Of a DNA stretch of 64,000 nucleotides, positions 31,588 through 42,775 are shown in pieces. Position numbers and translations under genes: made by a program. How positions within the stretch are numbered: the stretch's first letter is position 1; the number at the start of each line of letters is the position of its first letter. This stretch comes from Chrysoperla carnea. Its lineage: Eukaryota > Arthropoda > Insecta > Neuroptera > Chrysopidae. The stretch is taken from positions 139,507,172 to 139,571,171 of the forward strand of contig NC_058337.1 in the NCBI RefSeq assembly GCF_905475395.1. Reading direction: 5' to 3'. The notes under the pieces were generated by a model that was not told the origin of the DNA, ran no database searches, and saw nothing but the letters and a program-made list of their open reading frames with translations.

Positions 31588-32121
31588 ATGAGTGCTATTA
31601 CTTCTTTAAAAATGTAAGATTTGTGTAAATGTAATATTACTTTCATATTTTTAAAATACATTTTCTTTTATAGAATTGATGAAAGCGCTAGAAAATTTCA
31701 AGAATATGAGAGAGAATTTGTTATAATATTGGAAAAACTCCGTAATTTCAATACAATGTATGACTATGTTTTATATCATCATCCTCATCTATTTTCAACA
31801 TTACGAACCAATGGAACGTTTAAATATTATTTCAATTTAATTAAAAAATATAACCCCACATTAAAAACAATAGAAGAACGGGATTTGGAAGAATTGTTAT
31901 CACTATATCACTCTTCATATCCAGAAGATAAGGATGATGATATGTTACTCTTAGGACCCATAGAAAGATGCCCATTGTTATTTTATGAGAAATACCGTGT
32001 TGAGAAACTGTTTTCAAACAATAAGAAAGAACACACTATCAATAGAAAACGCAAATTGTTTACAACTATACCACTCATAAATCTGGAATATAGCAGTGAT
32101 AGTGGGATTGAGGATGAATAA
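31588..32121 (+). CDS. Uncharacterised spliced Polinton gene (157 aa)
   Basis: Exon 1 is 31,588-31,613 (ATG, 26 nt), followed by intron 31,614-31,673 (gtaagat...cttttatag). Exon 2 is 31,674-32,121. The joined length is 474 nt, in frame. The N-terminal half is helical (RKFQEYEREFVIILEKLRNF), then a YDYVLYHHPHLFSTLRTNG segment. An acidic EDKDDDMLLLGP and a terminal SSDSGIEDE follow, after a basic NRKRKLF that could be a nuclear signal. Divergent from the 30.7-kb gene (219 bp between starts), so a shared promoter is likely. No family recognised. Confidence 0.6.
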
Positions 32122-32238
32122 GGTTTTATTAAAAAAAATTGTTAAAAAAAAATTTTTTTATTAATTAATAAAATGTATACAAGTATTTATGTAAAAAATG
32201 TTAACAAATAAAATTATTATAAACTAAAAGTTTTTTTA

Positions 32239-32844
32239 TTATGGAATAACTTTCAACTTGTTTAGTAAAGCTATACCAGACACTTCTTCATGCAGTTTTT
32301 TTTTTTTTTCTGAGATATCTTTAGCAGCTATTTTTTGTAGTTCTTGAAGATTTTTAATTGTTTCTTCCAAATTTATACACTTTTTTTGTAAAATAGTTAC
32401 ACTACTCTTTAGGACATCAATCTCTCTTGTTTGTAAATTGCTTATATTAGTATTTAACGATTCGACATCTTTTTTTGAATGAGATACAAGATCTTTCAAT
32501 TCTTTCATGGATTTCAAGAGGATACTTTTCTCTCTAAGTAAATCTTTCTGCATATTTCCATTTATTCCACTTATTGTTTTAAAAATGCTTTCCTTCACAT
32601 TTCCAATCAATTTACTTAAAGTTGAAAGGATACTATCTCGCTCATTATTTAATTGATATTTTAGATCTTTGATGTTTTTTCTTTCTTCTTCAAATTGCTC
32701 CTTCACATTCTTATCTAGTTTTTTGATATCTGCTTTATGTCTATCAATTTCCATTTTTATATCATTCATTCGAGTGCTTAACCCCAAAAATTTTTTATCA
32801 GATTTTCCATCTAGCTTGCGATAACCAAACTTATGCATGCTCAT
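32239..32844 (-). CDS. Long coiled-coil protein of Polinton-1
   Basis: 201 residues, intact. Almost the whole chain from residue ~25 to ~190 is a heptad-type coiled coil rich in K, E, L, I (DIKMEIDRHKADIKKLDKNV, SKKDVESLNTNISNLQTREI, CINLEETIKNLQELQKI). It lies just downstream of the major capsid gene on the same strand. A fibre- or scaffold-like virion role is possible by position, but no homology supports it. No equivalent is visible in the part of Polinton-2 in this window. Confidence 0.55.
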   Translation of the reverse strand: MSMHKFGYRKLDGKSDKKFLGLSTRMNDIKMEIDRHKADIKKLDKNVKEQFEEERKNIKDLKYQLNNERDSILSTLSKLIGNVKESIFKTISGINGNMQKDLLREKSILLKSMKELKDLVSHSKKDVESLNTNISNLQTREIDVLKSSVTILQKKCINLEETIKNLQELQKIAAKDISEKKKKLHEEVSGIALLNKLKVIP

Positions 32845-32881
32845 TGTAAAAATGATAGTTTGTAACTGTATAACAAACTAT

Positions 32882-34104
32882 TTATATTATTCTCTTAATA
32901 TCTCCTGTCTGCATTTTAAATTCGAAAAGTGAATCAGAAATTAATAACACATAAGCAGTTGTTTTATCAGGTATAGCTTTTTTACATTCAAAATCAATGC
33001 GAATATCCACAGAGTTTTTTGTAATAATTTCATTTTGTCGTGAACAATCAATGCATACAATAGGCGTATATCTCATAAAATCTTTGATATCAAATAACGG
33101 TTTCTCATAAGATTTTTCTTGGTTATTGTAAGATGATTTAAATCTGAGATACATATCGTAAAGTGTTGCAAATCCTCCTGAATTTTGGAAAAAAACATCT
33201 TGAGCGGGAAACTGACGCTCATTAAGAAATAGGCGAATAGAAGTTAGATCGTTAAAATCGAATATTTGATAATTTTTTTAAAATCATCTATCCTATCAGT
33301 CTGCATAGCACAAATAATATAACGTGGAGCATTAAGATTATTTGTTGATTTCACCATCCACGAATGCTTATGTGTTGTTGGTAGAGTGGGGTATGTAACT
33401 AAATCATAGCTTCGGAAGGCCACATCAACTGTTACATTGCGCTTTATTAAATCCAACAAGTGTAATCTTGCAACATCATTAAGATGAATTGTGGGCACTC
33501 TCCACACTATTTTTGTAATATCAATATTTATTTCCGAATCACTTTTCACACTATTTGCATCATTACGTGATCGCACGAGAACAAGCTCATGCTTGGTGTT
33601 GGTTATAATTTTCTTATATGTAGCAAAAAATGGGAGTAGTAGAGATAGAGGTATAGTAAACAGAAATTGACCATCTTTTGTTGAATTTAACTTTGTTCCA
33701 TCCAATTGACCATCAGAAATCCACGAAGCATTTGATAAACCCCTAACCTGATCCGATGTAAGCAAGGCTAAGCCATTTAATGTTGAAGCAACACCAGGGT
33801 TGTATACTGTACAAATTACTTGTTCATTCATTTTATAAGATATAACTTCAAATAGGTGGGCAATTCCATTGTTTATGAGTGCTGAAGTAATGTTTGTACC
33901 ATCTGCTTTTTTAATAGTTCCTTCTATTAGAAGATCTGATTCGCATAATAATAATATTGCATCCTTATTTTGAATCCCAATTCGTATACTACTTCCATGT
34001 GATAAACTACTACCGCTGTAGGGTGCATAACTTATCAACTCTTTTGATGTTATTTCATTATCAAAATGCATCTTCTCTGATAAGTTTAAAATGTTGTTAT
34101 TCAT
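32882..34104 (-). pseudogene. Polinton-1 major capsid protein (double jelly-roll), frameshifted
   Basis: Frame 34,104-33,244 carries most of the protein and aligns along its length with the intact Polinton-2 capsid gene at 63,197: SYAPYSGSSLSHGSSIRI versus KFESSDESRICI, LVLVRSRNDAN versus IVIVRANDDIN, IVWRVPTIHLND versus LEWCVPYVKVSD, and HSWMVKS versus HVWSVKT. A one-base deletion in the A/T run at about 33,276 shifts it. The C-terminal part continues in the next frame down to 32,882. This is the Polinton PC1 protein. Its start codon overlaps the stop of the tiny gene upstream (ATGA). Confidence 0.85.
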
Positions 34105-34247
34105 TGTTTTAAAACTTTTAATCCAATTGATTTTAAATAATCTATGTTTTCTTTCAACAGCCGTGTTTCACGTTTAACCACTTTTTTCTTAATGATACAT
34201 TTTTTTGGTGAAGTTAGATATTTATTAGAATTATTAAAGTTAATCAT
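34101..34247 (-). CDS. Conserved tiny capsid-module protein (48 aa), Polinton-1
   Basis: Overlaps the end of the minor capsid gene (start ATG inside its ATGATTAA) and the start of the major capsid gene (ATGA). It is very basic (KKCIIKKKVVKRETR) and ends NIDYLKSIGLKVLKQ. The gene at the same place in Polinton-2 (62,945-63,124) ends ENRKFLQSIGLKLKRP, so position, overlap pattern and a C-terminal N-x2-(F/Y)L-x-SIGLK motif are shared. It is intact although both neighbours are broken. I do not know a family for it; a small structural or cement-like protein is possible. Confidence 0.65.
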   Translation of the reverse strand: MINFNNSNKYLTSPKKCIIKKKVVKRETRLLKENIDYLKSIGLKVLKQ

Positions 34248-34793
34248 CTTTTCTTAGATGTAATCTTACAAGAATTTCTTCCCCTCTCAAATTTATAGGA
34301 CGATTCTCTTGATCTACAAGGTTGACTATCAACTGAGTTATTTCCCTAGTGTTTACAGGTAAATATATTATTTCACTAGGAATATCCACAATGCGATAAC
34401 CACTTTCTACCACTATTGGAGATTCGTGTATTATTGGAAGTTTTTGATCTTGAAAAAAGGCAATTTTGCAATTGTATTTTCTACTTCGAAATGAATGGTG
34501 TATTTTCCTTTAATGTCAATTTGGTATGTATTTAAGTTTACGGTAAACTTGATTGAGGGAAATTCTCCTTCAAGTAGTTTAATAAGTGCATCCATTTCGT
34601 AAGTACCTGTAGGCACATAATATGATGTGCTACCATATTTAAAATGGTTGTTGAAATCGCTAATGTTTGGGATTGTGTTGAATGCAATGAAGCTCACCAA
34701 TCCGCAAGAATAATTACCATCTAGCTGAATTGGAGGGAAAAAATTTTGCTTTAATTCCGATTGATTACCTTTTAAGGATAATGTGTAGGCCAT
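34240..34793 (-). pseudogene. Polinton-1 minor capsid (penton-type) protein, internally deleted
   Basis: The N-terminal 120 residues (MAYTLSLKGNQSELKQNFFP, NTIPNISDFNN, VPTGTYEMDALIKLLE) align with the intact Polinton-2 protein at 62,268. The frame then ends at 34,431. The C-terminal part (EIIYLPVNTREITQLIVNLV then DQENRPINLRGE) continues in another frame to the TAA at 34,240-34,242. About 60 codons between the two parts, present in Polinton-2, are missing. This is the PC2 single-jelly-roll penton homologue; this copy cannot work. Confidence 0.82.
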
Positions 34794-34794
34794 A

Positions 34795-35195
34795 TTAAGT
34801 ATTTGTAATAAATAGTAAAAATGCTAGACAAAGGTGTCCACAAATTGATCCGCTTTTTTGAAAACTGTTATAGTTATATAGAATATTTTTTCCTAGATAA
34901 GTTATTATTTCAAGTGGTGGGGGTACATCTCCATAACTATCAAAATAATATATTTTAGAGTTTTTCTTGAAGAAGTAAATCCAGTGAGATCCTCTTGATG
35001 ATGAACTAGCAAGATTTACTATGGCACATTCTTTTTGTAAAGGTTTTTTTGGTAGGGTATTTCGCATGTATACACCCCTAAAGTGTTTAATATATTTTTT
35101 ACCAAAACTATCTAATTCTAAATCAGTTAATGCTCGAATCGGTAATTTCTGTAGTAATCTTAAGGTTTCTTCTTCTTTTGATATGGTCTTAAATA
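34795..35195 (-). CDS. Adenain-like cysteine protease, Polinton-1
   Basis: The catalytic layout of the adenovirus-protease family is visible: GSHWIYF (His), YYFDSYG (Asp/Glu position) and GSICGHLCLAFL (catalytic Cys). It would cleave capsid proteins during virion maturation. The first ATG gives 90 residues from 35,067. The conserved N-terminal segment (LLQKLPIRALTDLELDSFGK, FRGVYMR) lies upstream of it in the same frame, without any ATG, overlapping the end of the PLA2 gene. The start may therefore depend on -1 frameshifting or splicing. One base separates its stop from the minor capsid start. Confidence 0.83.
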
Positions 35196-35822
35196 AAAAC
35201 CCCGCCCTTTAACAGCTGATTCTTCCAATTTTTTATTGTGACGTATAGTTTCTTCTAATGCTTTTTTAGAATTTCTTATATCATTTACAGTTTTAACGCC
35301 ACCTAATACTGCTGTCACTGCACCTGCAATTACAGGGATTAGAGCTAATGGAAGAGCACCTCCAATTTTTCTAGTTGGTATAATTCTTTTACTCTTTTTC
35401 TTTGATTTTTCAATTTTCTTTTTACCAATTAGTAACTTTCCTCCTTTTTTTGTTTCAACATTCGTTTTTTTCTTTGTTTTTAAACCGGATCCAGTTTTTA
35501 CTTTACCCTTCATAATATTAGTAACAGCCCAGGCAGCAGCTTTTTCCCTCCAGGTGGCGTCTTTACTTTTAACTCTACTCCAAGCTTGTTCTGCTAAAAT
35601 TTTATCTGCTTCGTGTCTCTTGTTTATATCTGTATACGTATCATAGGCAATATCATGAAATTTGCAAAAATCATCCAATTTGTTAATGCCGCTAACACCT
35701 CTCTCTAATTTTTTTTGCAATTTGGTACCAGGCCCACAATATTGATAACCAGGAATATGAGCTTCAAATGGTAATTTGTTAATTAATTTATTAAGCAAAC
35801 CTCCTCCCTTATAGCGCAACAT
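35160..35822 (-). CDS. PLA2-domain capsid-associated protein, Polinton-1
   Basis: 220 residues, intact. Residues ~25-75 are a parvovirus-VP1-like phospholipase A2 core: Ca-loop YCGPGT, then LDDFCKFHDIAYD with the His-Asp pair, and HEADKILAEQAW. A Lys-rich middle (KKTNVETKKGGK, KKIEKSKKKSKR) may be a nuclear signal. A glycine/alanine-rich hydrophobic stretch follows (ALPLALIPVIAGAVTAVLGG, residues ~160-180), and the tail ends GFYLRPYQKKKKP. In this class the domain is thought to help particles cross membranes. Same position and tail as in Polinton-2. Divergent from the ATPase gene 72 bp away. Confidence 0.88.
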   Translation of the reverse strand: MLRYKGGGLLNKLINKLPFEAHIPGYQYCGPGTKLQKKLERGVSGINKLDDFCKFHDIAYDTYTDINKRHEADKILAEQAWSRVKSKDATWREKAAAWAVTNIMKGKVKTGSGLKTKKKTNVETKKGGKLLIGKKKIEKSKKKSKRIIPTRKIGGALPLALIPVIAGAVTAVLGGVKTVNDIRNSKKALEETIRHNKKLEESAVKGRGFYLRPYQKKKKP

Positions 35823-35894
35823 CTATACACTCTCGCATACCAATGGAGAATAATATAAAATGATTGTTGTGAGGCGCTTTTATACATTTATACC

Positions 35895-36587
35895 ATGAAG
35901 ACCGTGCAGCAACCATCAAAATTAAAAGTTGAGAATTTTGATGAGCAAAACCAATCTGGAAGAAGGCGACATGGAAAATTATTTCCAAATCAGTTGAGAG
36001 TTTTGATTGCAGGACCTAGCGGTGGAGGCAAAACAAATATTTTGTTATCACATATTTTTGAAAAACGTGGTGTGAGCTTTGAAAATATATACATTTATTC
36101 TAAAACTATTGATCAACCGAAATATAAATTGTTGAAAGATGTTATCAAACCATTAAAGCCTATCACTATGTATATGACTAATGATATATTATCATTTCCA
36201 ACATCTGAAGATGTAAAACCCAATTCGTTAGTGATTTTTGATGATGTGAATGCTAATTCAGATCAAGAAGTAATTAAAAACTATTACTCAAGAGGGAGAC
36301 ATAAAAAATTGGATATGTTTTTTCTTATTCAAACATATTCTGCAGCACATAAACAAAATTTACGTGACAATTGTAATGTGATTATTTTATTAAAACAAGA
36401 TACATTGAATCTAAGACATGTTTTCGATAATCATGTTATTGGTGATATGAGTTTTGAAAAATTTTGTACACTTTGTGGCGAATGCTGGAAGAATAAATAT
36501 GGTTTTATTGTTATCGATAAGGAGTCTGAATTAAATAATGGACGATATAGGTGTGGGTTTGATAAGTATATAATTATAAATACATAA
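35895..36587 (+). CDS. Packaging ATPase (FtsK/A32-like), Polinton-1
   Basis: 230 residues, intact. Walker A is VLIAGPSGGGKTNILL (residues ~38-53) and Walker B is NSLVIFDDVNANSD (~112-125). Then YYSRGRHKKLDMFFLIQTYS includes the sensor region. A CTLCGECWKNKYGFIVID and RYRCGFDKYI tail is shared with the Polinton-2 copy. It would pump the element's DNA into capsids. Start at 35,895 gives MKTVQQPSKLKVENFD, matching MRFHKQQPALSVENL of the other copy. First of three plus-strand genes followed by integrase. Confidence 0.92.
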   Translation: MKTVQQPSKLKVENFDEQNQSGRRRHGKLFPNQLRVLIAGPSGGGKTNILLSHIFEKRGVSFENIYIYSKTIDQPKYKLLKDVIKPLKPITMYMTNDILSFPTSEDVKPNSLVIFDDVNANSDQEVIKNYYSRGRHKKLDMFFLIQTYSAAHKQNLRDNCNVIILLKQDTLNLRHVFDNHVIGDMSFEKFCTLCGECWKNKYGFIVIDKESELNNGRYRCGFDKYIIINT

Positions 36588-36632
36588 GATGTTGGTTAAA
36601 CTGCATCAGATGTAAATCGTTAGTTGTTCAGA

Positions 36633-37424
36633 ATGGATGAATAAATAGAAAAGGAGCGACAAATTAAACACAGGATAATTAGTGCCAGAAAAAATATAAG
36701 AGCCAAATATTTATTATTGAAACGTGGCGAGCAGAGATTGGAACAAAATTTACAAACACTATACAAACCCATTATACAACCGATTTAGGAGTTATCTGAA
36801 AAAATAACCAAAGCTCCTTTAATCAAAGATGAAATAAAAAATGAAAGAGAAATATTAGACATTAAAAAAGAGGATGACTCATCATTAGAAGCAAAATATG
36901 GTCCCAATGTACTTAAATATATGCAAAAATATTTAAATTCAACAGATAAAAAATACATTTTTGGTGTTAGTAGAGAGAAAGATGATTGGAAAATAGGAAA
37001 TTCAAGTGTTGATTTTCAAAATGACTATATGAAGCTTAACGGAAAAATGTTTCAGCTAACTGAAGGGCTTTGTGAATTATTATTCAAGAAAAAATCTCAA
37101 AATTATGATGAAGCAGATCTAGAAACATATAAACATATACTTCAGCTAACAAATGTACATCGTAAAAAATTTAAGAGCAATGGTCAAATTTCTGGTGAAC
37201 GAAGTAATAAATATCGTGATATTATTTCAAAATTGTTTCATGAAGGCGAGGGGATATCATACCGTAGCTTGCATAAGCCAAAAGTAATTTATTACACTGA
37301 TCCAAATAAATTAATATAACGTCTTAAGCTTTTAAATTCGGAAAAGCTCGCTGGAAATTTAGGCTTAGAAAATGAGATAATAAGCATTTTATCAGAATTG
37401 AGAGGGCGTGGTATTATAGCTTAA
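36633..37424 (+). pseudogene. DUF8207-like Polinton gene, with three in-frame stops
   Basis: One frame of 264 codons from the ATG at 36,633 to TAA at 37,422-37,424, interrupted by TAA at 36,642, TAG at 36,786 and TAA at 37,317. The body has the pattern common in insect Polintons: KYLNSTDKKYIFGVSREKDD, WKIGNSSVDF, GLCELLFKKKSQNYDEADLE, YKHILQLTNVH, and a C-terminal LKLLNSEKLAGNLGLENEII ending in ELRGRG. The N-terminal ~100 residues are helical and charged. The function of the family is unknown. Single-base nonsense changes show decay after insertion. Confidence 0.75.
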
Positions 37425-37473
37425 TTTTTCTCTATTTATAAAACAAATCGTTAACGGTTAAATTATTATCAGA

Positions 37474-38499
37474 ATGAATGTCAACGTGAATACATATGCT
37501 TCATATGCAATATTTTTAATATTAATTGTTAATTTATTGTATAAAATTATAATTAGCATTGCATTTAATCAGTGTATAATGGAAAAATCTGAAATTGTAA
37601 ATGAAATTCATAAACCTGCTAGAGTAAACTTTCCTAGACGTAAATATAAACTATTTGGAATAGATGATTTATTTGAAGCTGATTTAGTAGAAATAACAAA
37701 TTATTCCAAAGAAAATAAGGGCTATAAATATATACTTACTGTAATCAATTGTTTTTCTAAATTTGCTTATTGTGAACCTCTGAAAACAAAAACTGGGAAA
37801 GAGGTAACAAATGCATTTGAAAAAATATTGGAAAGAACTACACCACCTAAGAATCTGCATATTGATCAAGGGAAAGAATTCTTCAATTCACATTTTCTGA
37901 AGTTAATGAAAGAGTATAAAATTAATATTTATCCAAGTTATTCTACAAAAAAATGTGCAATTATAGAACGTTTCAATAGAACATTGAAAAATATGTTATA
38001 TAAACAATTTTCACTTAATGGATCATACAAGTGGGTTGATATTCTTCAAAAAATGGTTGCGGTTTATAATAATAAAACACATCGGACAATAGCTATGAAA
38101 CCAAGTGAAGTTACTAAAGCCCATGAGGAGGAATTATTAAAAACTGCTTATAATAATCAACCATCCAAGCAAAAAAATGAAAAAAAAAATTTTTCTGTTG
38201 GTGATTTTGTACGCATATCCAAATACAAACATATATTTGAAAAGAAATACACGCCAAATTGGACAATGGAAGTTTTCAAGATTACAAAAGTACAATAATC
38301 ACATCCATATACATATCTATTGGAAGACTTGAAAGGAAATCCAATATTAGGATCATTCTACCAACATGAATTATTGAAAACAAATTATCCAGATATATAT
38401 TTAGTTGAAAAAATTTTAAATAGGAGGAAAAATATGGTGCTTGTAAAATGGTTGGGGTTCAAGGATTCTCAATGGATACCTCAAAAGGATTTATTATAA
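37474..38499 (+). pseudogene. Polinton integrase (RVE + chromodomain), nonsense in C-terminus
   Basis: Frame 37,474-38,298, then after one in-frame TAA (38,296-38,298) it stays open to 38,499. The RVE core has DDE residues in FEADLVEITNY (D), LHIDQGKEFFNS (D) and AIIERFNRTLKNM (E), with a YNNKTHRTIAMKPSEV tail typical of Polintons. The part after the stop has an SH3-like end (LGSFYQHELLKTNYPD) and a chromodomain (VEKILNRRKNMVLVKWLGF, SQWIP). The N-terminus up to residue ~35 is hydrophobic; the true start may be the Met of MEKSEIVNEIHKP. The stop removes the targeting domain. Confidence 0.88.
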
Positions 38500-38592
38500 C
38501 AAAATGAAATGTCGGTATAAATAAATAAAATATTTTTTTTAATTAGGTGTTTTATTTACAAATATATATTACAAATTATTTACAAATATATA

Positions 38593-41500
38593 TTACAAAT
38601 TATTTATCTCCTTATGACCTAAAGCTAATGTGTTAATTTTATTTTCTAAAACCACACGCTTATCATCCTCTGAAGATAGAGTTTTTTTAATCTGCTTTAT
38701 TGTATATAGTTTAAATTTCTTAGACTGAATTGTATACATATGACTATACATAGCATTACCTTCCTCGTCAAACAGAGTATTTACATAATCTTCAAAAGAT
38801 ATTTTTTTAAGGAGGACTTGACAACACCTTTAGCCTTTTTTACAGCATCACTTGACTCAGTCTTAAAGGAATACATTTTTGCTTTTAGACAGCAAAAGTG
38901 ACTTATTATTTCACCATTAGTTTCATCTTTAAAACAGCTTAAAACTTTCTTATTGGCTCTCGGTATATTATAAATATTGTTTTCAGGGTAATCTGATGTA
39001 TCGAACAAATCAATATGTTCCCGAATTATTTCATAAATGTTTTTCTCATTTTGAGGGTCTTGAATAATTATATGATAAACAAAGCTATCAGTATCTGAAT
39101 ACATAAGCTCAATGTTTTTACTCCATTTAGCCATACCCCCATGATGGAATTCAAACATTGGATATTTGGATTGTTCAAGAGTACATGCACCTACTATAAG
39201 TGGTTTATCACTTTTTATTTCAGATTGTTTTAATTCAATTACAATCAAATTATCTCCAATAACTGTAAATTTTTTACAATATGGAGAACAAATCAAATTA
39301 CGAACCCCATTTTTTCCCTCATATTTTGCAACCAATTTACACTTTTTTCTTTTACGCACAGATTCCATTGTTTTGCCAAACATTGCATTATTCATGAGTT
39401 TGAAGAAATCTTTTTCAAATGAATTTCTTGCATTCATCCTCTTCTCTGTATTCAAATCTTTATACTTTTTCAACCACAATGATTGGCGAAAACGCAAGAT
39501 TCTGTGTCTGGCTGTTAATTCTAATCCATATTTTAAAGCTTGTTGCAAATTTTTTAGATGTAAAATATATTTTTGTTTATTGTAAAAAGTTGTTACCAAT
39601 TTTTTTTGTTTATTTATTACCCGATGTTCTGGTAAAAAGGGGAAGTCGTTATGTGCCTCATGTAATTCTTGTGGAAAGTTAATGTCAACCTCTAGTAAAT
39701 AGCCATACTCTCCATTAACATCTGTTTCAATATTAAAATCCTGTATTTCTTGAGGAGATAGAAATTTAAAATCACATAATGGAAGAGGTTGAGACATGGC
39801 TAATCCATAGAGATTATTTGCATCCAAATAAACAATATAACTTTCCGGTAAATTAGGATTATAATTTTGCATGTAGGGATTATTACTTTCAGCATATCTT
39901 TTTACTGCAATGGTTAATCCGCCGCGAATAGAATTCTCCACAAAATTTAGAATATTGATATCTGTTATTAAATCCAGCTCTACCTGAGTAACTTTTAACA
40001 TTGCGTCAAATGTTAACCCAGGGATTGTATAGTAATAACAAGGATCTAAGGAATATGTTGATTGACAAATTTTACGAAAATTTCCAAAAACACATGTTAA
40101 AAGTAATAAATCACATTTTAAATAGAGATCAGCATATTCACCCAAAGTTTTTATGTTAAATTTTTCCCAAACATTTTTCGAATGCTCACATTATTCATCA
40201 CTATCCGTGAGTTGATTATAAAATTCCTTTTTATCTGGCAAACTGTTCTCTTCCAACTTATCCCAACCAGTAATATAATCATATGGGAAAATTCCTTTTT
40301 GCTTTAATAAGCCTAAATGTGGATGAGCTTTCCCGAATTCATTTTCAAGAATATGAAATTGATTATCATCTAAATTTTTTACTAGACTATCAAGCGTGCT
40401 TTGCATAAATCTACAAGAATCTATAAACCTGACATATAACGAATTCAATTTTTTAGAAAAAGAGATGTAGCGTTCACTGTTTATGGGGATGGCTCTAATT
40501 TCTCCATCATCATAGCCGAGTTCGCGAATAAATAAATTAAAATCATATCGCGAACCATTATGAAATATTACTGGAACAAAATTTGGAAGAGTGAAATTAA
40601 GATTGCACCCCTCATGGGCTGCACCACGGTAATTTGATAAAGGATTCACTGTTGTGGAATTTAGATGGCAATGATCACGAACCTTAACTTGACCTTCTAG
40701 AAAAGGTTTTTCACAGATATGACAAGCTGTAGATGAATGGAAAGATATTTCATCTTCCAGTGTCATGTGAATAGGTTCTATGGTTTTATATATTATTTCT
40801 ATTTCATCTAGAATCTCTTTTAATTTATCAATAAACCATTTTGGTGCATCCCGACCAGTGTATGAATAATAAGAATTTTTCCTCACGTCATAAGAACAAA
40901 CAACCTGGATAGCCACGGAGTATGCTACATGATGTTGGAAATATGTGGTATTTGAATTATTGTTATCTTCCCTCGCTTTAGGAAGAAAACATTCAAAATC
41001 ACTGTAAATAACAAAGGAAACAGCCAATTTGCGGTTATAATTTTTAAATTTAAGTTTGGATTCTTTTTCTGATGGAAAAATAATCTTTACATTGTTAATG
41101 TTTTCACATAATTCTAAATGTTCATTATATTTTTGTCTCTCATTGAAATGCTGAAGGCATCTATCACAGAAGATTTTTGCCCTCCCATGATTTGACTTTT
41201 GAGATTTGATAAATTTGTAATTAAACAATAATGAAATTTAGTATCATCACTGATCATTAATAAATTTATATGTTTCTCTTTCTTCCCTCTAGTAAAATAT
41301 AATGGACCATTTACAAGACCCGAATCTGATAACCCATAAACATTTACCGAAAAGTCATTGTTTTTTTCAATTTTGGGGATATCTTTTATTTTCATAGGAA
41401 ATTCAACACCCCTAAAATCATATATTTGATGCAAATTTTGGTTGTTATTATTTAAAGGATTAAAATCATCAAATATACAGCAATTATTAAAATCTGGTAG

Positions 41501-42649
41501 ATATTTTGCAACAATATGAGGATTTTTAACTGGTTGCTTAAAATGTGCTATTAAACAATAGGCAAAGCAGAAATCATCGTTATTTTTAATGTTGACACAA
41601 GCTTTTTTAAGAATAATTTTTTTGGGGAGTGCAATATAACTCCCTCCTTTCATAGGATCGAATTTTGCTATATTTAATTCTAAACATACTATTTTATCTA
41701 AAGCAGCATTCGATCCTCTTTGTTGAAACTCTTCCAAGCGAGTGTCAAGATTAGTTAATGAATCATAATACCATGTGTTAAAATCAGACGCTTGATCGTA
41801 ATGAACAAGTTTTTACACAGAGTGAAAATTGTCGATAACTTCCATATCACCTTTTTTAATATGAAATCACATTTTAAACCTAGTGAAATTTTAATTGAGT
41901 TATGTAATGATAAGTACTCCATAATTTTATTTTGAACTAATGTTTCCTTATGCTTAAAAAAAGTTTTAAGATTCTTACTATTTTCCTTGTTCTCTAATCT
42001 CCCTGCAAACACTCTGTTATTGAAGCAAGTTACTGCTATCCAGTCATTGCTTTCTTCTGATGGAGAGATGGACACACAGCTTGGATGAGAATCTTCATCA
42101 ATTCTATTTGCAGAATTATCATGTTCTGTTGATGTTGATGTCCCATCATTAAATATTTTCGGCAGCGGTGAAGGAGAACGATGTGATGGAAGATCTTTAA
42201 TTAAAGCGCATAGTGTAAAAAATTGCAATGCTTAAATAAAACATGATTAGAAATGCTTCTCACCTGTATTTTTACGGCTTCTCTTCAAAATTATCTTTTT
42301 TATTTTTCTCTTCTCTTTTCTTTATCTGCGGATGGAAGCCAAATCGTTGCCACTTTTTAATATAAGCAGATTTTTTTGGTGTTGAATTTACTTGATGGAT
42401 GCTGGTCTGGTGATGGATTTTAGGGGGATCGGGCTTTAAATAAATATCCAATTCAGCCTTATTTATCTCTGTAATTGAATCATTTTCCGAATTAGAGTTG
42501 GAAATAGAAGGAAACGATATATATTCCTCCAAGTTTAAGGGGGTATAGTTTTCTGTTGGGAAATGGAAAGAGTTGGGAAGGATAATATTATTTATTATTT
42601 TGTTTTTTTTTAAATCCCTCTCCATTCGTATGGCAGCCTCTAACAACAT
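38593..42649 (-). pseudogene. Protein-primed DNA polymerase B of Polinton-1, several frame breaks
   Basis: Read on the minus strand. The N-terminal part is 42,649-41,755, followed by 41,737-41,114, 41,228-40,191, 40,145-38,781 and a final piece to the TAA at 38,593. Exonuclease motifs: FVIYSDFECFL (ExoI) and FHNGSRYDFNLFIREL (ExoII). Polymerase motifs: YIVYLDANNLYGLAMSQPLP (A), KLMNNAMFGKTMESVRK (B) and LMYSDTDSFVYH (C). A zinc knuckle CDRCLQHFNERQKYNEHLELC (from ~41,170) precedes them. Breaks: frameshifts near 38,805, 41,170 and 41,790, an in-frame TAA at 40,191-40,193, and a junction near 42,250 that may be an intron (donor CAG/gtgaga). It should replicate the element from a protein primer. 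Confidence 0.92.
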
Positions 42650-42775
42650 TTGATCGGTTTTTTCACAATGTCAATCGCTCATAGACTAATTAAAAGAAAA
42701 AGAAAAAAATGAAAAAATTTAAGAAAAAAAATATTTTAAAACACTTACATTTTTCGTTCCATAGACCATTGTTAA
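42650..42775 (-). other. Possible first exon and intron of the polymerase gene
   Basis: On the minus strand an ATG at about 42,768 (in 'aacaatggtctatgg') is followed by a gtaagtg donor near 42,747 and an 'aattag' acceptor near 42,690, then a short stretch leading to the polymerase frame. An in-frame TGA in the downstream exon argues that it is decayed or that I have the wrong splice. Confidence 0.3.

Noticed and set aside
32239..32844. Fibre/spike protein call for the coiled-coil gene
   Set aside because: Only coiled-coil composition and position support it; no homologue visible in Polinton-2 within the window.
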